DNA from: an uncultured Clostridia bacterium
Lineage (GTDB): Bacteria; Bacillota; Clostridia; Christensenellales; UBA1242
Assembly: GCA_947630075.1 (NCBI GenBank)
Contig: CANRGF010000035.1
Location: forward strand, 1-8,724
DNA: 8,724 nucleotides
Reading direction: 5' to 3'
This document shows positions 1 to 5,706 of this stretch, piece after piece (position 1 is the stretch's first letter; every line of letters begins with the position of its first letter). Made by a program: the position numbers and the translations under genes. The notes beneath the pieces were generated by a model. It made no database searches, was not told where the DNA came from, and saw only the letters and a list, made by a program, of their open reading frames with translations.

Positions 1-156
1 CACCTAGTTGGCAACCAAAAATAATTCTACTTATTTTTGCACCTAGTTGGCAACCAAAAATAATTCTACTTATTTTTGCACCTAGTTGGCAACCAAAAAT
101 AATTCTACTTATTTTTACACCTAGTTGGCAACCAAAAATAATTCTACTTATTTTTG
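1..156. repeat. 39-bp tandem repeat array, four contiguous units
   Basis: Four head-to-tail 39-bp units start at 1, 40, 79 and 118. They are identical except for the last base of unit 3 (A instead of G at 117). Each unit begins CACCTAGTTGGCAACC, whose core GTTG-G-CAAC is a short palindrome. It is followed by an inverted repeat AAAAATAA / TTATTTTT around a TTCTAC loop. A shifted, altered core (AGTTGTCAACA, 161-171) follows the array. There are no spacers, so it is not CRISPR. The first unit starts at the window edge, so the array may continue to the left. The core resembles operators of MarR-type regulators, but that is only a resemblance. Confidence 0.95.
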
Positions 157-160
157 GTTG
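129..160. repeat. Perfect inverted repeat closing the tandem array
   Basis: In the last repeat unit the hairpin arms lengthen to 13 bp: 129-141 pairs perfectly with 148-160 around the 6-nt loop TTCTAC. In units 1 and 2 the arms are 9 bp and in unit 3 they are 8 bp, because the following unit starts with CACC and not GGTTG. The longer arm makes the array end a distinct structure. It could be an element boundary, a cruciform or a transcript end. There is no GC-rich stem of the usual terminator kind. Confidence 0.8.
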
Positions 161-203
161 AGTTGTCAACAAAAAAAAGAAAAAACATTAAAATATTTGC
201 ATG

Positions 204-248
204 AAAAGGCGCAAGATGATTTAATTAAATATTTCTTGCGCTCCTTTT
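204..248. other. Imperfect hairpin, possible terminator of a gene left of the window
   Basis: GCGCAAGA (209-216) pairs with TCTTGCGC (234-241). The outer AAAAG (204-208) pairs with CTTTT (244-248) across a 2-nt bulge. The loop is 17 nt and contains TTAATTAA. On the plus strand the right arm ends in a short T run, so it could act as a weak terminator for a plus-strand gene beyond the left edge. The same shape is possible on the minus strand. No flanking gene is visible to decide. Confidence 0.4.
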
Positions 249-434
249 ATATATGTAAATGAAAGAATTAGTGTTTTAATGCTTTAATTAATCAGCAAAT
301 TGGTCTTGCAAAACGAATGTCTGTTCCAAGACGAAACTGAGAACATGGCGATTGGCACTTTTGTGTTTTTCAACCTTTTTAGGTGAGTTTACACATTTTA
401 GGTATAACAAAATAATTTTATTGAACAAATTTCG
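249..434. other. Intergenic stretch without a convincing gene
   Basis: Between the hairpin at 204-248 and the terminator at 438-462 there is no gene with a ribosome binding site. A 49-codon minus-strand reading frame runs from ATG at 437 to TAA at 288, but it starts inside the T tract of the flavodoxin terminator and has no Shine-Dalgarno sequence at a usable distance. Its base composition around 300-360 is less A+T-rich than the surrounding intergenic DNA, which could reflect a remnant of a gene or a conserved non-coding element. Confidence 0.4.
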
Positions 435-437
435 CAT

Positions 438-462
438 AAAAAATAAGGATTGCTCCTTATTT
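438..462 (-). terminator. Rho-independent terminator after the flavodoxin gene
   Basis: Read on the minus strand, AAATAAGGA, a GCAA loop and TCCTTATTT form a 9-bp perfect stem. Its end merges into a run of six T (plus-strand A438-A443). It lies 12 bp downstream of the flavodoxin stop codon, as expected for the end of that transcript. Confidence 0.75.
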
Positions 463-474
463 CATTATTTAATA

Positions 475-990
475 TTAAATCAAGCCATTTTGCTTCAACC
501 AAGATTTGATTGCAGCATCGCTCGTCTGTGCCAGACTGCCCTGAATAGCAAGCCCGCGTGTGATTGTGGACTTTGAGCAAACCCTCTTTAAGTCCCTTTC
601 ACTTGAGCCCATGCCGCTGCCTTCATGTGTGCAAATTGGTGAAATGGTCTTATTAGAAAAATCGTGCAAACTTAAAAAGCTGAAAACCGCCTGAGGCATT
701 GTGCCCCACCAGCACGGATAAACCAAAATGATATGGTCATATTCATCTGTTGGCAAATCGTTTTTCAACTCAGGCAATTCGTTAGACTTTTTCTCTCGCA
801 TTGCTTCATCACAACATGCCTTATATCCAACAGGATATTTCTTAATCGTTTCAATTTCAAATTCGTCTGCCCCTGTGAATTTTTGCACTTTATCCGCAAT
901 CACTTTTGCGTTGCCAACTTTTAAGTTTTTATAGCCACCATCAAAATAGTTTTCTCCCGCATGAGAAAAGAATGCCACCAATGTTTTCAT
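475..990 (-). CDS. Flavodoxin (flavodoxin_4-type FMN protein)
   Basis: This is a 171-residue soluble flavodoxin-like protein that probably carries FMN and moves electrons. The N-terminal strand and phosphate loop are MKTLVAFFSHAGENY (residues 1-15), with S9 to N14 as the FMN phosphate-binding loop. The flavin-flanking segment YPCWWGTMPQAV (91-102) and the THEGSGMGSSERD stretch (121-133) are hallmarks of the flavodoxin_4 family. The start at 990 is chosen because AGGAGG lies 6 nt upstream; a further in-frame start at 1008 lacks such a site. It has its own promoter (1013-1041) and terminator (438-462), so it is probably monocistronic. Partner and substrate are unknown. Members of this family are often annotated only as flavodoxins. 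Family is confident, role is not. Confidence 0.93.
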   Translation of the reverse strand: MKTLVAFFSHAGENYFDGGYKNLKVGNAKVIADKVQKFTGADEFEIETIKKYPVGYKACCDEAMREKKSNELPELKNDLPTDEYDHIILVYPCWWGTMPQAVFSFLSLHDFSNKTISPICTHEGSGMGSSERDLKRVCSKSTITRGLAIQGSLAQTSDAAIKSWLKQNGLI

Positions 991-1012
991 ATATCCTCCT
1001 ATCAACATCTAA

Positions 1013-1041
1013 ATTATAACACAAAACAAGAAAAATGTTAA
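1013..1041 (-). promoter_or_regulatory. SigA-type promoter of the flavodoxin gene
   Basis: On the minus strand TTAACA (1036-1041), a 17-bp spacer and TATAAT (1013-1018) form a near-consensus promoter with an extended TGT directly before the -10. The predicted transcription start is near 1006, giving a leader of about 15 nt that contains AGGAGG. Confidence 0.8.
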
Positions 1042-1089
1042 AAAATTTTTAAAATTTCATAAAAATTTGGCAAAAAACTTAAAATTTTT

Positions 1090-1737
1090 CTATTTTTTAA
1101 ACAATTTTTTATTTTTCACAAAAGAAATTATAGAAAATGCAATTATTAACAAAATAAAGCCAATGCTTGTGATGAGTGATAGCGTCCTCATATCTTCATT
1201 CATGCCACCATTCACCATAATTAAAGTGTGTTGGAGCGTTAAAATTGAAACTATTGCTCCTATTATATTCATCTCTTTAAGCAAAATTTGAGTGGGATTT
1301 TTTGTTTTTTTAGAACGATTATAATTTATTATTGCAATCACAATTTTATAAACGCAGTATGTTGCCATAGCGATTGCGGGAATTAAACCAAATTTCACAT
1401 CATTAGGTTGTGTTACCATTAAAATAATGGGAGCGATTAAACACAAATCTATAATAAATATAAAGATTGATGAAATTTTATAATTTTTAACTCTAATTTT
1501 AATTTGCTCCTCTTTCTCTTTGTGGGACATATTTCTTTCTATCATTAAGGTGGCAAACCTAATCACAAACAAAAATAGATAATAAATTGAAATTCCAATA
1601 GCAAAAGCATCTTTAAAGACTATGCCCAAATAAGAGTTGTAAGCAATAAACCCTAAATTGATAACTAGCGAAAGAATAAGCATAACAATGATTTTGTATT
1701 TAGTTTTTATTTTGTTTATTTTCTCTTTTAGGCTCAT
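1090..1737 (-). CDS. Six-TM integral membrane protein of unknown function
   Basis: The 215-residue protein has a basic N-terminus (MSLKEKINKIKTKYK) and about six hydrophobic segments near residues 15-37, 43-66, 88-109, 116-138, 153-176 and 184-207. The loop after the second segment is strongly charged (about 67-86), and the C-terminus is lysine-rich. I recognise no catalytic or transporter motif. The start at 1737 is preferred because GAGG lies 6 nt upstream; ATG codons at 1749 and 1779 have no such site. This start falls 38 bp inside the end of the TetR gene, so translation is probably coupled. As the last gene of a TetR-containing operon it may be the regulator's target, for example an export or stress membrane protein, but nothing in the sequence shows this directly. 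Confidence 0.8.
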   Translation of the reverse strand: MSLKEKINKIKTKYKIIVMLILSLVINLGFIAYNSYLGIVFKDAFAIGISIYYLFLFVIRFATLMIERNMSHKEKEEQIKIRVKNYKISSIFIFIIDLCLIAPIILMVTQPNDVKFGLIPAIAMATYCVYKIVIAIINYNRSKKTKNPTQILLKEMNIIGAIVSILTLQHTLIMVNGGMNEDMRTLSLITSIGFILLIIAFSIISFVKNKKLFKK

Positions 1738-2326
1738 TTCTATCCTCATAAGGTCGAACACATTTAATAATGAGTTCACAAATCATATTTTCATCATCCT
1801 TGCAACCGCCCTTAATCCACTCATCAACTATTGCGTAAACCCCGCTTATATAATAAGCAGAAATATATTTTCTTGCATTTTTATCAATGTTAAAAATATC
1901 AAAAATTGGGAACAAAATTTTATTCTGCAAAAAACTATATTTTTCGTTAGATTGCATAAGTGTGGGATGCTTAAAAGAAACTTGATACACAACCTTGTTC
2001 TCTTTAACATGTTTAAGATATGGCAGCAGATATTTTGGCGTGATTAAAATTAAATCTTTTTTTTGTTTGCCGTTGATTTGATTTGCGAAATCTTTATTTT
2101 CTTCGCCAAAACAAGCAGAAAAATTTTTGTTTAAATTTTCAATCGTTTCATAAAGTAAATCGTCAATGTTGTCATAATGCAAATAAAAGGTGGAGCGATT
2201 AACCCCCGCCTTTTTGCAAATTTCTTTTACGCTCAAAAACTCATAATCCTTTTTGTTTAAAAGTTCAATAAGTGCCTGATTCATTAATAGTGATGTGTTG
2301 TAATATTTACTTTCAGATTTATTCAT
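1700..2326 (-). CDS. TetR/AcrR-family transcriptional regulator
   Basis: This is a 208-residue DNA-binding repressor of the TetR type. The N-terminal helix-turn-helix is clear at residues 32-51 (SVKEICKKAGVNRSTFYLHY), followed by the usual D-x-DDLLYE helix. The ligand-binding half (about 75-190) includes the AYYISGVYAIVDEWIKGGCKDD segment, which resembles the TetR_C_8 type C-terminal domain of Clostridia and Bacilli regulators. The C-terminal tail is charged and lies in the region overlapping the next gene. AAGGAG precedes the ATG by about 8 nt, within the 17-bp gap after the upstream two-TM gene. It is cotranscribed with membrane proteins on both sides, so it probably regulates its own operon. 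I could not find a clear palindromic operator at the operon promoter. The effector is unknown. Confidence 0.92.
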   Translation of the reverse strand: MNKSESKYYNTSLLMNQALIELLNKKDYEFLSVKEICKKAGVNRSTFYLHYDNIDDLLYETIENLNKNFSACFGEENKDFANQINGKQKKDLILITPKYLLPYLKHVKENKVVYQVSFKHPTLMQSNEKYSFLQNKILFPIFDIFNIDKNARKYISAYYISGVYAIVDEWIKGGCKDDENMICELIIKCVRPYEDRNEPKRENKQNKN

Positions 2327-2343
2327 AGCACTTCTCCTTAAAT

Positions 2344-2697
2344 TTATTCTTCATCGCTAATTTCTTTTGCAAGTTTCATAATGTCAGAGCCGTATCTTGC
2401 CTTGCCGTTTGCACGCATTTTTTTATAGATTGGATAATTTACTGCACAACCAATAATCCCAACAACGCCAACAATAATCCCCGCCACCATTGCTGCAACG
2501 CCCGAGCCGATAACTTTCATTGCCAAGCACATGCCAACGCCCAACACGAGCGCACTTATAATGCCGAAAGTGTAAGCGAAAATTGTGGCTGGCAGTTTTG
2601 CCTTGTTGTCAAGTTTTTTTAGTTGCCTAACCTTTGTTGTGTCCTTTGGCGCATATTCATTTGCTATATGCTCTGCATAAATTTTGTCTGTATTCAT
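2344..2697 (-). CDS. Small two-TM membrane protein (family often labelled dihydropteridine reductase)
   Basis: The 117-residue protein has a polar N-terminus (MNTDKIYAEHIANEYAPKDT), two hydrophobic segments near residues 37-59 and 65-88 rich in glycine and valine, and a charged C-terminal tail (NYPIYKKMRANGKARYG). From memory, relatives in gut Clostridia are sometimes labelled dihydropteridine reductase. No Rossmann fold, NAD motif or enzyme active site is visible, so I treat that label as unsupported. AAGGAGG lies 7 nt before the ATG. It is the first gene of the operon with the TetR regulator and the six-TM protein, 17 bp ahead of the TetR start. Confidence 0.85.
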   Translation of the reverse strand: MNTDKIYAEHIANEYAPKDTTKVRQLKKLDNKAKLPATIFAYTFGIISALVLGVGMCLAMKVIGSGVAAMVAGIIVGVVGIIGCAVNYPIYKKMRANGKARYGSDIMKLAKEISDEE

Positions 2698-2726
2698 ATC
2701 ATACCTCCTTTATGAATTACGACATT

Positions 2727-2755
2727 ATTATAGCAACGCAAAACTGCAAATTAAA
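2727..2755 (-). promoter_or_regulatory. Extended -10 promoter of the TetR operon
   Basis: On the minus strand TGC-TATAAT (2727-2735) gives a perfect -10 with an extended TGn. At 17-bp spacing the -35 is poor (TTTAAT, 2750-2755). The predicted start is near 2720, leaving a short leader containing AAGGAGG. Confidence 0.65.
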
Positions 2756-2838
2756 CAACACAAATTTAGAAAAATGTTGATTTAAAGAGTTTTTGTGTTA
2801 CTTTTTATCTGCGCGTGAAATATTTTCTATCATTTAAA

Positions 2839-3078
2839 TTATCTTTTAATGTTTTTTAAAATAATAACGATATCAATAATTATTACAATCGCCATAAAAC
2901 CGATGCCAATATAACAAAGAATTATTGATGTAACTCTGTTGGCTTTTCCCACACAATATAAAATTAATGAAATAACGCATACAACAACGGCGAACAAAGT
3001 AAAAATATGCTTTATTGGTAGAAATTTGAAAATTTTACGATTAAAAATGCTGTTAAATTTTTTTTGCAGCCTCTTCAA
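2839..3078 (-). CDS. Two-TM membrane ORF, probably the 3' part of a frameshifted gene
   Basis: This frame encodes 79 residues if started at TTG 3078. It has two hydrophobic segments near 23-43 and 50-74 and a basic tail. The TTG start has no ribosome binding site, and an in-frame TGA lies two codons upstream. No ATG occurs until residue 62. The frame directly upstream (3053-3133) has a proper start and runs into the same A8 tract (plus-strand T3058-T3065). Removing one A would join the two into a single protein of about 97 residues with three membrane segments. I therefore think this is the second half of a gene interrupted by a one-base insertion, a slippage site or a sequencing error. No family is recognised. 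Confidence 0.55.
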   Translation of the reverse strand: MKRLQKKFNSIFNRKIFKFLPIKHIFTLFAVVVCVISLILYCVGKANRVTSIILCYIGIGFMAIVIIIDIVIILKNIKR

Positions 3079-3133
3079 GTATTGTCAAAATTCCGCCAAT
3101 AACGAATAAAATTAAGTAAATCCAATCGGGCAT
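3053..3133 (-). CDS. 26-residue membrane peptide, probable 5' part of the split gene
   Basis: A short frame starts MPDWIYLILFVIGGILTILE, a single hydrophobic helix, continues with EEAAKKI and stops at TAA 3053-3055. AAAGGGAATT immediately precedes its ATG, which is a usable ribosome binding site. The 36-bp distance from the five-TM gene fits cotranscription. It ends right after an A8 homopolymer, where a -1 base change would continue into the two-TM frame at 2839. It could instead be a genuine small membrane peptide, with the downstream frame translated by slippage or not at all. Confidence 0.5.
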   Translation of the reverse strand: MPDWIYLILFVIGGILTILEEAAKKI

Positions 3134-3169
3134 AATTCCCTTTAAATTCTTTTAATTGAAATTTAAAAA

Positions 3170-3784
3170 TCAATAACTAATTTTGAGATACAGCGTCGAA
3201 TAAACAAGCAATATAAGAAAGATTATGGCTGCGATAAGAAATGTTACATGACTTGCTATCCTTAATTTTCGATTGTCTTTTGCCACACAAGTTACAATCG
3301 ACATTACAATAGATACTGACATCACCACAAGAGCTATGTAAACGAGAAATTGCAGATTCTTCCCATAAAGTTTATCATAAATGCTGTAATAATAATCAAC
3401 TTTTTCTAATTTGCCTTCGTTATTAGGCAGTAGATCAACATCATGACCAATCTCAATGAAAAACAATGCATCCATAAGTAAAATTAAACAAAATTTTACA
3501 ACTTCTAACACTCGAAATAATAGTTTTTTAACAGTGCTTTTCTTCTCTATTTCCTGATTTTGTTGTGTGTTTTTGTTGCAATTTTTTGATTTTATCCACA
3601 GATAGCCACAGATTATTAATGGTATAGCACTAACGATTACAGTTGGTATGATGCTTAAACCCCACAAAACGTTCCTTGCAGGGAATTCTACGCCAAATGA
3701 ACTTAAAATAGGGATGTGAAACAACCCAAAAATGAAAAGTAAAACGGAAAGAATAGTTAAAATCACAAGCAAAGTTTTTTTCAT
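3170..3784 (-). CDS. Five-TM membrane protein of unknown function
   Basis: The 204-residue protein begins MKKTLLVILTILSVLLFIFG, a signal-anchor-like helix. Further hydrophobic segments lie near 43-65, 94-112, 144-166 and 178-199. The loop at 66-90 is polar and rich in Q, N and K. The segment 113-143 is acidic and aromatic (DVDLLP, DYYYSIYDKLY). I recognise no family motif. AAGGAG lies 7 nt before the ATG. It is separated by 81 bp from the upstream monooxygenase gene. No strong promoter is visible in that gap; a weak candidate (TTGCGG, 16 bp, TATATG) exists, so it may be read from the long operon. The two small membrane frames follow it closely. Confidence 0.8.
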   Translation of the reverse strand: MKKTLLVILTILSVLLFIFGLFHIPILSSFGVEFPARNVLWGLSIIPTVIVSAIPLIICGYLWIKSKNCNKNTQQNQEIEKKSTVKKLLFRVLEVVKFCLILLMDALFFIEIGHDVDLLPNNEGKLEKVDYYYSIYDKLYGKNLQFLVYIALVVMSVSIVMSIVTCVAKDNRKLRIASHVTFLIAAIIFLILLVYSTLYLKISY

Positions 3785-3865
3785 TTTTCTCTCCTTTTAA
3801 AATATTTTCTACCCCTTAAACTATCCGGCATATATTGTTGCTAAACGCACCCGCAATAGCCGTTT

Positions 3866-4189
3866 TTATTTTCTTATAAATTTATCGTCTTTTTCGTTTG
3901 GATTATCTTCAACATATCGTTTAACACTCATGTGCAAATCATATTTATCACGCAAAGTGGCAATTTCTTGCATTGTGGCGGAAGCGTGATGTTTGTCAAG
4001 CGCGGATTGGCTAGTCCAACTATCAATTAAAAGCACACTTTCTTTATCATCCATTGGCAAAAAGTATTCATATCTTAAATTGCCTTTTGTTTTGCGAATT
4101 TTTTGGACAATTCCTCTTTTTGTCATTTCGGTGGCAAACTTTTTTGCGTTTCCTTTCTTGCCTGTGTATAAGATGTTAATTGTTATCAT
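3866..4189 (-). CDS. Antibiotic biosynthesis monooxygenase (ABM/YgiN-like) domain protein
   Basis: The 107-residue single-domain protein fits the dimeric ferredoxin-like ABM fold, whose members oxidise quinols and other aromatics without metals or are structural relatives. Seen in the sequence are the first strand ITINILYT, the central strand YEYFLPMDDKESVLLIDSWTSQSALDKHHAS (about 40-70), with the W-x(5)-A-x(2)-H signature typical of the family, and a terminal MSVKRYVE strand. The tail (NEKDDKFIRK) is charged. AGAGG lies 7 nt before the ATG, in a 20-bp gap after the flavoprotein gene. E. coli YgiN (a quinol monooxygenase) is linked functionally to the reductase MdaB, so the pairing with an FMN reductase here is suggestive. 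The true substrate is unknown. Confidence 0.88.
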   Translation of the reverse strand: MITINILYTGKKGNAKKFATEMTKRGIVQKIRKTKGNLRYEYFLPMDDKESVLLIDSWTSQSALDKHHASATMQEIATLRDKYDLHMSVKRYVEDNPNEKDDKFIRK

Positions 4190-4209
4190 TATTTACCTCT
4201 TTTAGTTTT

Positions 4210-4743
4210 TTATAAACTTTTGCCAAACTTATAGGCATCTAGCATATATTTTGAATTGGCTGTCATGCTTGGCGTTCCACAACCTTTGCCGAGTATCATG
4301 CCCTGATCTTGCATTTGCAAATATCTTACAAGAGTTCTATAATGATTTTCCAAAGCTTCGAAAGTCCAACTATCACTATTCCAAGCTACCGTTATTAAGG
4401 CACTTTTTATATGCTTGCGAGTTAAACTGCTATTAAAAAAGCAAAATCTATCAATAGTCGCCTTTAATTGTGCGGTCATTCCATAATAATAAAGTGGAGT
4501 TGCAAAAACAACCATATCTGCGTTTAATATACTTGCTTTCAAATTTTGCATATCATCGTTTTGCACGCAAGGGCCTTCGTATCCACAATGGACACAACCA
4601 AAACAACTACCAATTTTTGCTTTTGTTACATCAAAAATTTCAACACTGTGCCCTGCTTCAATCGCACCCTTTTCAAATTGTTTTACAAGCAATTTGGTAG
4701 AGCCATTTACATTAGGGCTACCAAGCAAAACTATAATTTTCAT
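4210..4743 (-). CDS. Isf-like iron-sulfur flavoprotein (NADPH-dependent FMN reductase fold)
   Basis: The 177-residue protein has the flavodoxin-like FMN_red fold. The FMN phosphate loop is GSPNVNGSTK (residues 8-17), and the ATPLYYYGMTAQLK segment (81-94) lies at the flavin face. A compact cysteine cluster C47-x2-C50-x2-C53-x5-C59 matches the spacing that binds a 4Fe-4S cluster in archaeal and clostridial iron-sulfur flavoproteins, so it probably transfers single electrons. Many annotations call such proteins NAD(P)H-dependent oxidoreductases. It starts on an ATGA shared with the amidohydrolase stop, with AAGGA 9 nt upstream inside that gene, so translation is coupled. The physiological acceptor is not shown; quinones or aromatics are an inference from the neighbours. 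Confidence 0.9.
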   Translation of the reverse strand: MKIIVLLGSPNVNGSTKLLVKQFEKGAIEAGHSVEIFDVTKAKIGSCFGCVHCGYEGPCVQNDDMQNLKASILNADMVVFATPLYYYGMTAQLKATIDRFCFFNSSLTRKHIKSALITVAWNSDSWTFEALENHYRTLVRYLQMQDQGMILGKGCGTPSMTANSKYMLDAYKFGKSL

Positions 4744-5690
4744 TTGTTTGTTCCTTTTAAAAGTTTTTTTGCATTGGTTTTGTATATATTTTTTAACAAT
4801 TCTTTATATTTTTCATTGTTATCCAAATGTTGTTTTTTTGCGACAACAACTTTTGCTGGCGAGTGCGGATAATCACTGCCATAAACAATTTTATTTTTAT
4901 CAGCCACCATTAAAAGCATGTTGAGTGCCACAGGCTCGGGGTCGCCAGCAATATCAAAATATATGTTTTTAAATTCTGCGTCAACATCAATTTTTTGCAT
5001 TATATTTAGGTTTGCTAAAATTTGCGTTACACCTTTAAATCGTTGCAACATATAAGGCAAAAACGAGCCTGTGTGTGGGACAACAAATTTTATGTTTGGA
5101 TATCTTGTCATAATTTTGTTTGCCATCATATTTAAAACTGCGCGCGTGGTATCGGTTGGATATTCAAATATAGCTGCAACCGATCCCGTGATAGGCGTTT
5201 TAGGGTATTCAGCTGCTCTTTGTGGGTGGATAATAACAAGCGCATTGTTCTTGTTTAATTCTGACATAAAATCATCAAAAGCGGGGTCTCCAAGATACAA
5301 TCCAAACGCATTTGTGGTTAGTTTTACACCAACTGCACCCAACTTTTCCACTGCATATTTATATTCTTTAATTGCGCCTTTCACATCAGGAAGTGGTAGA
5401 GTTGCCACAAAAGCAAATTTATTTGGATATTCTTTGCAAATTACACTTAAAGATTTGTTAACTTGCCTATTAGCCTTTGCACTTTGCTCATCATCTCCAT
5501 TATAAAGGTGTGGCGTTGGCGAAGAAAGAATAGAAAAATCTATTCCTGCTTCTTCCATAAAGCTAAGGTGGTCTTTTGCACTCCAATCCGGCACTTTAAA
5601 GCCATCGGCTTTTAAAGGGTCAATGCCAAGCGAATTTAGCCCATCTAAATATTCTTTTGTTATCGCGTGTGCATGAAAATCAATAACCAT
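4740..5690 (-). CDS. Amidohydrolase_2 family (ACMSD/LigW-like) metal-dependent hydrolase or decarboxylase
   Basis: The 316-residue TIM-barrel protein belongs to the amidohydrolase_2 family, which includes aminocarboxymuconate-semialdehyde decarboxylase and gamma-resorcylate decarboxylase. All expected metal ligands are visible: D4-x-H6-x-H8 at strand 1 (VIDFHAHA), H155 in IIHPQ, H206 in PHTGSF and D273 in GSDYPHS. It is close to the usual family length of about 300-340. No signal peptide is present, so it is cytoplasmic. AAGGAG precedes the ATG by 6 nt. It lies 16 bp after the unknown 287-residue gene and overlaps the flavoprotein gene by ATGA. The family acts on carboxylated aromatic or muconate-type compounds; the substrate here cannot be read from sequence, and hydrolase versus decarboxylase is open. 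Confidence 0.9.
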   Translation of the reverse strand: MVIDFHAHAITKEYLDGLNSLGIDPLKADGFKVPDWSAKDHLSFMEEAGIDFSILSSPTPHLYNGDDEQSAKANRQVNKSLSVICKEYPNKFAFVATLPLPDVKGAIKEYKYAVEKLGAVGVKLTTNAFGLYLGDPAFDDFMSELNKNNALVIIHPQRAAEYPKTPITGSVAAIFEYPTDTTRAVLNMMANKIMTRYPNIKFVVPHTGSFLPYMLQRFKGVTQILANLNIMQKIDVDAEFKNIYFDIAGDPEPVALNMLLMVADKNKIVYGSDYPHSPAKVVVAKKQHLDNNEKYKELLKNIYKTNAKKLLKGTNK

Positions 5691-5706
5691 AATTTCTCCT
5701 TAAAAT

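Noticed and set aside
1..156. CRISPR array
   Set aside because: The 39-bp units are directly contiguous with no variable spacers, and no cas gene is in the window.
352..576. Plus-strand 74-codon reading frame
   Set aside because: It has no ribosome binding site, crosses the flavodoxin terminator and runs antisense into the flavodoxin gene; the translation looks random.
1658..2047. Plus-strand 129-codon reading frame
   Set aside because: It is a shadow of the TetR gene and the start of the membrane gene, whose families and ribosome binding sites are clear on the other strand.
2344..2697. Dihydropteridine reductase enzyme
   Set aside because: Relatives may carry this name, but the protein is a small two-TM protein without any nucleotide-binding or catalytic motif.
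3826..3867. Terminator-like fold CGGC/TTGC...GCAA/GCCG followed by a T run on the plus strand
   Set aside because: No plus-strand gene precedes it, the stem is interrupted by large unpaired parts, and on the minus strand, where the genes lie, the T run is on the wrong side.
4546..4924. Overlapping plus-strand frames of 76-108 codons
   Set aside because: They are antisense to the flavoprotein and amidohydrolase genes, have no ribosome binding site and show no family features.
5071..5505. Plus-strand 144-codon reading frame
   Set aside because: It lies wholly antisense to the amidohydrolase gene, which carries all its metal ligands; the composition is that of a complement shadow.
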